From: Gonatopus flavifemur
Lineage: Eukaryota; Arthropoda; Insecta; Hymenoptera; Dryinidae
Direction of reading: 5' to 3'
DNA: 64,000 bases
Assembly (NCBI GenBank): GCA_018340375.1
Contig: JAFFJZ010000006.1
Coordinates: 13,472,001-13,536,000, forward strand
Numbering within the stretch: position 1 is the stretch's first letter; every line of letters begins with the position of its first letter. The notes beneath the pieces are model-generated. The model was not told where the DNA came from. It ran no database searches and saw nothing but the letters and a program-made list of their open reading frames with translations. Shown here piece by piece: positions 59,092 through 64,000 of this stretch. The position numbers were made by a program, and so were the translations under genes.

Positions 59092-61329
59092 GCTCCGACA
59101 TAACCGAGACATTTGTAATATTGCAGTAATAGTTCGAAATATTACTGAGACATTTCGTGCTATATGATTCGCCAGTAATCGCTAAAAATCACTAGCGATC
59201 GTCAAATTAAGTCTATTTTAGGTCAATTTGGGTTCCTCACGGACCAAATTCACCGAATTACCATAGAGCAATCGATTTTCTTGTCACCCAGTTTCAAAAA
59301 CAATCGACTCCTCGATTATTCGTGAGCAAAAGAATCAGGAAATTCTAAAAGAATCGAATCAGAATCGCGCACCACTATTTGGAACCAAAAATTACGCGAT
59401 CAGAGATGAATTCATTACCCAGAGTGTATGAATTTTGGCCCAATATAGGCAGGATGGGGCCCACACAGAGAAAAATGATTAGCTGTCAACCACAAAACCT
59501 GTGTAGTTACAGCTAAGATTGGCATGGAAAAAAGGTTGCTATAAAAAGGTGAGTAGCTGCCACAGATATTTCATTGTTTTGCATTCATGCTGGAGGCATG
59601 GATTATTTTAATCGAATGAGATAAAATAAACAACATATTGAAGATGATTCATTTAATTATAAATGGTTCAATATATATATGTAGAAGCGAAAATCAATTT
59701 AGTGACCGAACAAAAAAGTAACGTTCCCGTTTAAATTCGAAATGCGTGCGTGAACGGGTTAATTTACGTCAAACCAGAGACTATGTTCCATCCATTTATC
59801 TCTCACGGTATATTTCACGGTTTGCTATTATTGAACGATCGCGCATATTCCAGATAGTAGTATAATAAATGGAAGGAAATAACCATAAGAGATGAAAATA
59901 TTCCACTCTCAAATGATTAGCGACTCCACAGCAGCCTTGACACAATTATTCCCAAGAAAGAAATACCCTTCAGAATTTTTTCCCAACCCTTTTCCTGAAA
60001 AACTCACATCACATCATTCACACTCGAACTCGATACACGAAATTTCTTTACTCGGCAAGTTAATTCGTTGATTTTCCGATTACACTTTCCCTTTTTCCTT
60101 TCATATTCTCAAAGATCCTGCAGTTTCAATTTACGAACAATAATAATAAGGTGAGTCCAGCTGTTCGTTGGCATAATTTTTTTCTCATCAACGTCGACTG
60201 ATAATTAAGTCGATCGGGGTTCGTTGTGCAGGTTGAAAATTGAGAATTTCGAATCGCGGACTTATTTTTATTCATTAAAACCTTGCTTCTCTTCTCTGTT
60301 CCTTTCTCCCTTCGTCGTCGTTTCCAAATTATCATGGAAAGAGAGGTAAATATTTGAGAGGGTTGCAAAAAATAACGAGAAGAAGAAGGACTCGATTCAG
60401 CGGTAACCGTAGGCGGGAATCTCTTACTTCTCTTCTGAAGAATCCCTCTTCCTTTTTCATAATCATAAAAATTGACCGTGCACAGCGAGGAACGGCGTAC
60501 ACGTATTCTTGTATGAATATTACACGCGAGTCAAGCAACGAACTTGTGTCTCGCTTTCTCGCCGTACTGTTGTTCAGTGGGGGGGAAAATTCCTAAAAGA
60601 AAAAATGTGTGCACGGAAATCAACGGGTGAGTAGTGGTAAACAAGTAGGAAAAGACTGAAGAACGGGCAGTGGGAGAGAAGGGATGGGAAAAAGGAGCAT
60701 AGAAAAAAAAAGAGAATAAACAAAAATGGAAAAAAATATCGCTATTCAGAGTTCACGGTGACGATAATATCTCTACTTTCTTTTCCTTTCGGCTTTTCTC
60801 TTCCTCCCCTGCTCATGGTATGTTTCAAGCTGCTCGCAGACTATTACGCATCAATTCTCTCTCAGTCCGCTTGATCCACACAAAACATGAATGTGACGTG
60901 GTATACTGCGTGGTCTGTTTCAAAAGTATCTTACGCTTCAAATAAATTCCATACGCTCTAATTTTTCTTGGGTTTTTCAAAAATTCAAATCCCTGACCAG
61001 AAATTATAACCCTAGTTTTTAGTTTCGTTTTTTAAACCAAGGCGACTTCCCCTCATTTTCCCCTTTCGTGGCATCAGAGGCCATCCATTAATCAACTTAC
61101 GGAGCGATTCATTGTAACACCATTGATTTTTCCAGACAGTACCCGGATAAACTCGGATTGTCAAAACTCAATCCCCATGATTTTCCTACATGGGACAAAT
61201 TTTAGGATTGAATCAATACAACTGTCTGTACTGAGAAAATTCAAATGGAATTTAAACAGTCACGGTGCAACTATTTGACTTGACTCGGTTGAAAAATTAT
61301 TGTCACACGATGCGGGCCATTAAATCCAA
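59092..61329. other. unique DNA with a GC-richer patch
   Basis: CACACAGAGAAAAATGATTAG at 59464 is a lone CAC-type end. At 60107-60148 a pyrimidine tract, an open 12-codon stretch and AAG|GTGAGT look like a micro-exon. At 60610-60627, AAAAATGTGTGCACGG...ACGG|GTGAGT looks like a start codon plus donor. Both are suggestive only. The 60300-60630 patch is GC-richer and may contain a transcription start. Confidence 0.35.
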
Positions 61330-62519
61330 CACTGTAAAAAAAATCGGTGAATTTACCGAACTTTCCTTCGGGAATCGTCCAAAACTGGTTCGGTAAAGGG
61401 TTTTACCGAAGATAGTTCGGTAAAACTCGGATACCATGATTTTACCGATGTTGTTCGGGAAAATTTTTGTCCATGATATGTGGAGTTAGAAAAAATTTCG
61501 AGGTGAAAAAAAACTACTCGTAATGACAGGTTCTTCAATCATTTCAGAAGATTTGGAATCAAATGGATCATACGAGGAAAACATTTTTTTCATGTTTCGC
61601 TTTATCTTAAACCAGGACTTCTTGAAAAAAAACGTACTGTTAGAAACAAGTTTCTTATCCGATTCAACAGATTTGGAATCGAATGGTCCATATGGGAAAA
61701 ACCATTTATTTTTCACTTCTCCCTTTATTTCGAATCAGGACTTGGAAAAAATTTCCAGGTGGATTTTCTTCAAACAACTTCGGTAAATTTACCGAAGTTT
61801 GTGGGAAAAGTTTTTGTAATCTATGAGATTTCCACGGATTTGGAAAAAATTTCGAGTTTTGAAAAAAAAACGTACTGGCGGGGACAATTTTGTTACCACG
61901 GTCCTGAAAATTTACCAAAAGTAACTGAAAATTCACACCTCGTCTATCTTTTTGTGTATTCTAAATATGAAACATATGTGGACTTCCAAGGTAGCTATCC
62001 AGCATGTCGCGCCATAGCTCAGCGGTTAGGTCTTAGGTTTCAGTCGGTGGGTAGGTAGGAATGTAGGTTCGAACCCCGCTAGGTAGGTATGATTTTCTCT
62101 TCATCTAGATGGAGTGATCAAGTTCCTCAGTGATCTTGAAACACAAGGAATATGCGAAATCAGTTCGCGTAATAAAATTTTTTTCAATTTTTATGAATAT
62201 TTCGAGCAATAATTTTCCAGTACATGTAAATTATGATACAAAACTGCAGAAAATTCACGAATTTCGGTAATTTCACCATACTATTTCGGCAATTTTGAGC
62301 CATTCGATTCCATATTTTTCCCGAGGATAAGCCGTAAAATTACCATCCTATTTCGGTAATTTCAAGTTACTCGAGTTAATATCATTCCCGAAAGTAATCG
62401 GTAAAATCATCGGATACATTTAAAATTATTCCCGATACCAATTGGCAATTTTACCGAAAGTTCGGGTTAATTGCTTCCCGAATAATTTCGGTAAATTTAC
62501 CGAAATTCTTTTTACATTG
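61330..62519. mobile_element. CACTGTAAAA element, TTCGGTAAATTTACCGAA-word, with a tRNA-like module
   Basis: CACTGTAAAAAAAATCGGTG at the left, AATTCTTTTTACATTG at the right, AA on both sides. TTTACCGAA and TTCGGTAAA recur in the outer 600 bp. The core (about 61890-62230) resembles the core of 54677-55779, including CTGAAAATTTACCA, the tRNA-like module and TTTTCCAGTACATG. Confidence 0.8.
62000..62095 (+). ncRNA. tRNA-derived, SINE-like module, copy 2
   Basis: A-box TAGCTCAGCGG at 62015-62025 and B-box GGTTCGAACCC at 62066-62076, both perfect matches to the consensus; a T7 run at about 62177. Not a functional tRNA by stem pairing. Confidence 0.6.
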
Positions 62520-62529
62520 AATAGTTTGG

Positions 62530-62700
62530 CCTCGATAAAAAAAAACGTCAAGGGATGCCTCATAGGAACCCTCGATGGTTCACATAAGGGTTCCCCTAGG
62601 AATTTGGCACAATAATTATGAGCAAAACCCATCTGGGAACCCTTATGGGATTCCCCCTGGGACATGGGAGCTCATGTAAGATCCTACGTAAAGTGTTTTT
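62530..62700. repeat. GGGAACCC/CCCAT-word stretch
   Basis: AGGAACCC, GGGTTCCC, GGGAACCC, CATGGG and CCTGGGACATGGG recur. Probably a further CCC-type element, but its limits are unclear. Confidence 0.35.
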
Positions 62701-62969
62701 GAACCGTTTCATTCTAAATACTCATATCAAATCTCCCCCAATAAGAACTTAGATGACTGAAAAGATGATTTTTTAAAATTCTAAGACTCTCGTCTTAAAT
62801 TAAAAAATGATCTATATTTATCGTTCTAAAAATTTGAGACATAAGAATTTTGAACGGAATGAAGCTTCTACCTAAGATGTAACAAGACCACATGGAATTC
62901 CCATTCCATCGCAGAGGATAACGAAGACATTCTCTCAGTCTCGAAACTAATCTCGATATCGGTCTCGGT

Positions 62970-63942
62970 CCCATACAGGAAACCTCGATGATGTAAACAC
63001 ATGTATGGCTACCATTAAATGGCCAACAATGGATTCACATCATTGGCACAAGTGCGGCCCACCACTGGATGATAAGGAAGGCCAGCAATGAAAACAGCCG
63101 ATAATCAGCCGATGTACAGCTATGGTAAACGGCCAACAATAATTGATTCCCCGTTACTGGCTGAAATATGGTCTATTACTAAGTGAGATGGATTTCAAAG
63201 TTGAATGTATTGTATTCGTAATCACCCGTGAAAAAAGTTTGGTCTGGCCTTATTTCTATTATGCTGAATAAATAATTCACATCCATCAAATACGTTTTAC
63301 ATGATCCAAATGAATTCTTATTTATATCCTACACTGTAAAAACACTTCCAAAAAAGAGGTTTGGAAGTTTTTTACCAAACATTTTTTGGTGAGTTCACAA
63401 ACATAGTGGGTGCAATTACAAACAATTTTTGTCAACTGACAAATCTTTTCTGGGGAATCGCAAAAATTGTTTGGAAATTTACAGAAAATTTGTGAGTTCC
63501 CAAACAATTTGGAAATTAACCAATCTGTAAGTTTTTCACCGTACTTTTCTGCTTGGAAATTCTCGAATATTTTTTACAGTGTAGATGATCAATTACTTTC
63601 TCATGTAAATAACAAAAAATTTGAAGGAATAAGCAACTGAATTCAACTGATTTATCGAGAGTGCTTTTGACTCGTATCATTTTACAGTCATATCACCATT
63701 GGATATCATTATTATTATACCCCAGTAATCTGCCATTGATGGTTGACATTTAAACATTATCCCGAAATTTCTGGCCCTAAATCGGGATCATTTAGCCCCA
63801 TTACTGGGCCAATTAATGATTCTATACATTGCCCATTATTTATTGCCATTATTGGACCCACTAGCGCCATTAACGGGCGAATAACGCCGTTTGTGGTCCA
63901 GTAACGTGCCATTATTGGGCCAATTGATGAACCCTGTATGGG
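62970..63942. mobile_element. CCC-type element, CCATTATTGGCC-word
   Basis: CCCATACAGGAAACC and AACCCTGTATGGG, GT on both sides. GGCCAACAATGG, CCATTATTGG and GGGCCAAT recur on both flanks of a nested CACTGTAAAAA element (63332-63581). The minus frame 63757-63960 is a translation of the words. Confidence 0.75.
63332..63581. mobile_element. CACTGTAAAAAC element, TTTGGAA-word, nested
   Basis: CACTGTAAAAACACTTCC and GAATATTTTTTACAGTG, TA on both sides. GTTTGGAAA, TTCCAAAC and TTGTTTGG recur. A right-end fragment of the same family lies at 23860-23911. Confidence 0.85.
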
Positions 63943-64000
63943 GTCGATGTCTCGTTGCATATTTCGAAATATATCTCCGCTAATTTTGTTCGAATGATCA

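Noticed and set aside
55350..62095. Functional tRNA genes
   Set aside because: A and B boxes are good, but the acceptor and T stems do not pair, so these are tRNA-derived modules only.

Overview
The window looks like AT-rich arthropod nuclear DNA, most likely an insect and perhaps a hymenopteran (the taxon is inference). There is no bacterial-style gene packing and almost no long open frame. The few coding traces are eukaryotic: one splice-bounded exon, the 3-prime end of a non-LTR retrotransposon, a pogo/psq helix-turn-helix stub, a hAT-like fragment and a broken multicopy insect gene. Most reading frames of 60-140 codons are what chance gives in DNA this AT-rich.

About two fifths of the window consists of short non-autonomous DNA transposons with long inverted arms, many of them nested. 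Their end grammar is very regular. One group begins CACTG/CACGG/CACAG followed by an A-rich run. A second group begins CCC and ends GGG. Where both ends can be read, a 2-bp target-site duplication usually flanks them (TA, TG, AA, AT, CA, GA, GT or TT). Each element's interior is built from its own short word repeated in both orientations, such as AACGTT, AGTACTGG, GAATTC, CTCTGAAAA, TTTACCGAA, CTGGAATTTTCCAG or TGTCC. The ends and 2-bp duplications fit the CACTA/EnSpm (CMC) superfamily best. Three TTAA-flanked elements (11.8, 27.5 and 37.9 kb) and two hAT-type MITEs with exact 8-bp duplications (7.5 and 17.4 kb) lie among them.

Layout: 0-5.6 kb, mostly unique DNA with one 0.8-kb CCC element and a minus-strand exon at 5154-5256; 5.6-9.7 kb, dense CAC/CCC elements; 11.8-15.7 kb, a TTAA element with 120-bp-scale internal repeats followed by a 2-kb CCC element; 16.2-24 kb, many elements, the pogo stub and a broken gene split by a MITE; 24-26.7 kb, unique; 26.8-33.5 kb, AACGTT, GAATTC and CTCTGAAA elements; 33.5-37.3 kb, unique; 37.3-42.5 kb, elements; 45-46.2 kb, retrotransposon 3-prime end and hAT remnant; 46.2-53 kb, unique, with a GC-richer purine-rich patch near 51.4 kb; 53-59 kb, a deep nest of inverted repeats; 59-61.3 kb, unique; 61.3-64 kb, more CAC/CCC elements.

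The strongest candidate for something undescribed is this set of elements with shared ends but private internal words. Two members (54.7 and 61.3 kb) share a core with a tRNA-like RNA polymerase III promoter module, while their arms are built from different words. No complete host gene can be called. The single good exon suggests the window may lie partly in introns of a minus-strand gene.
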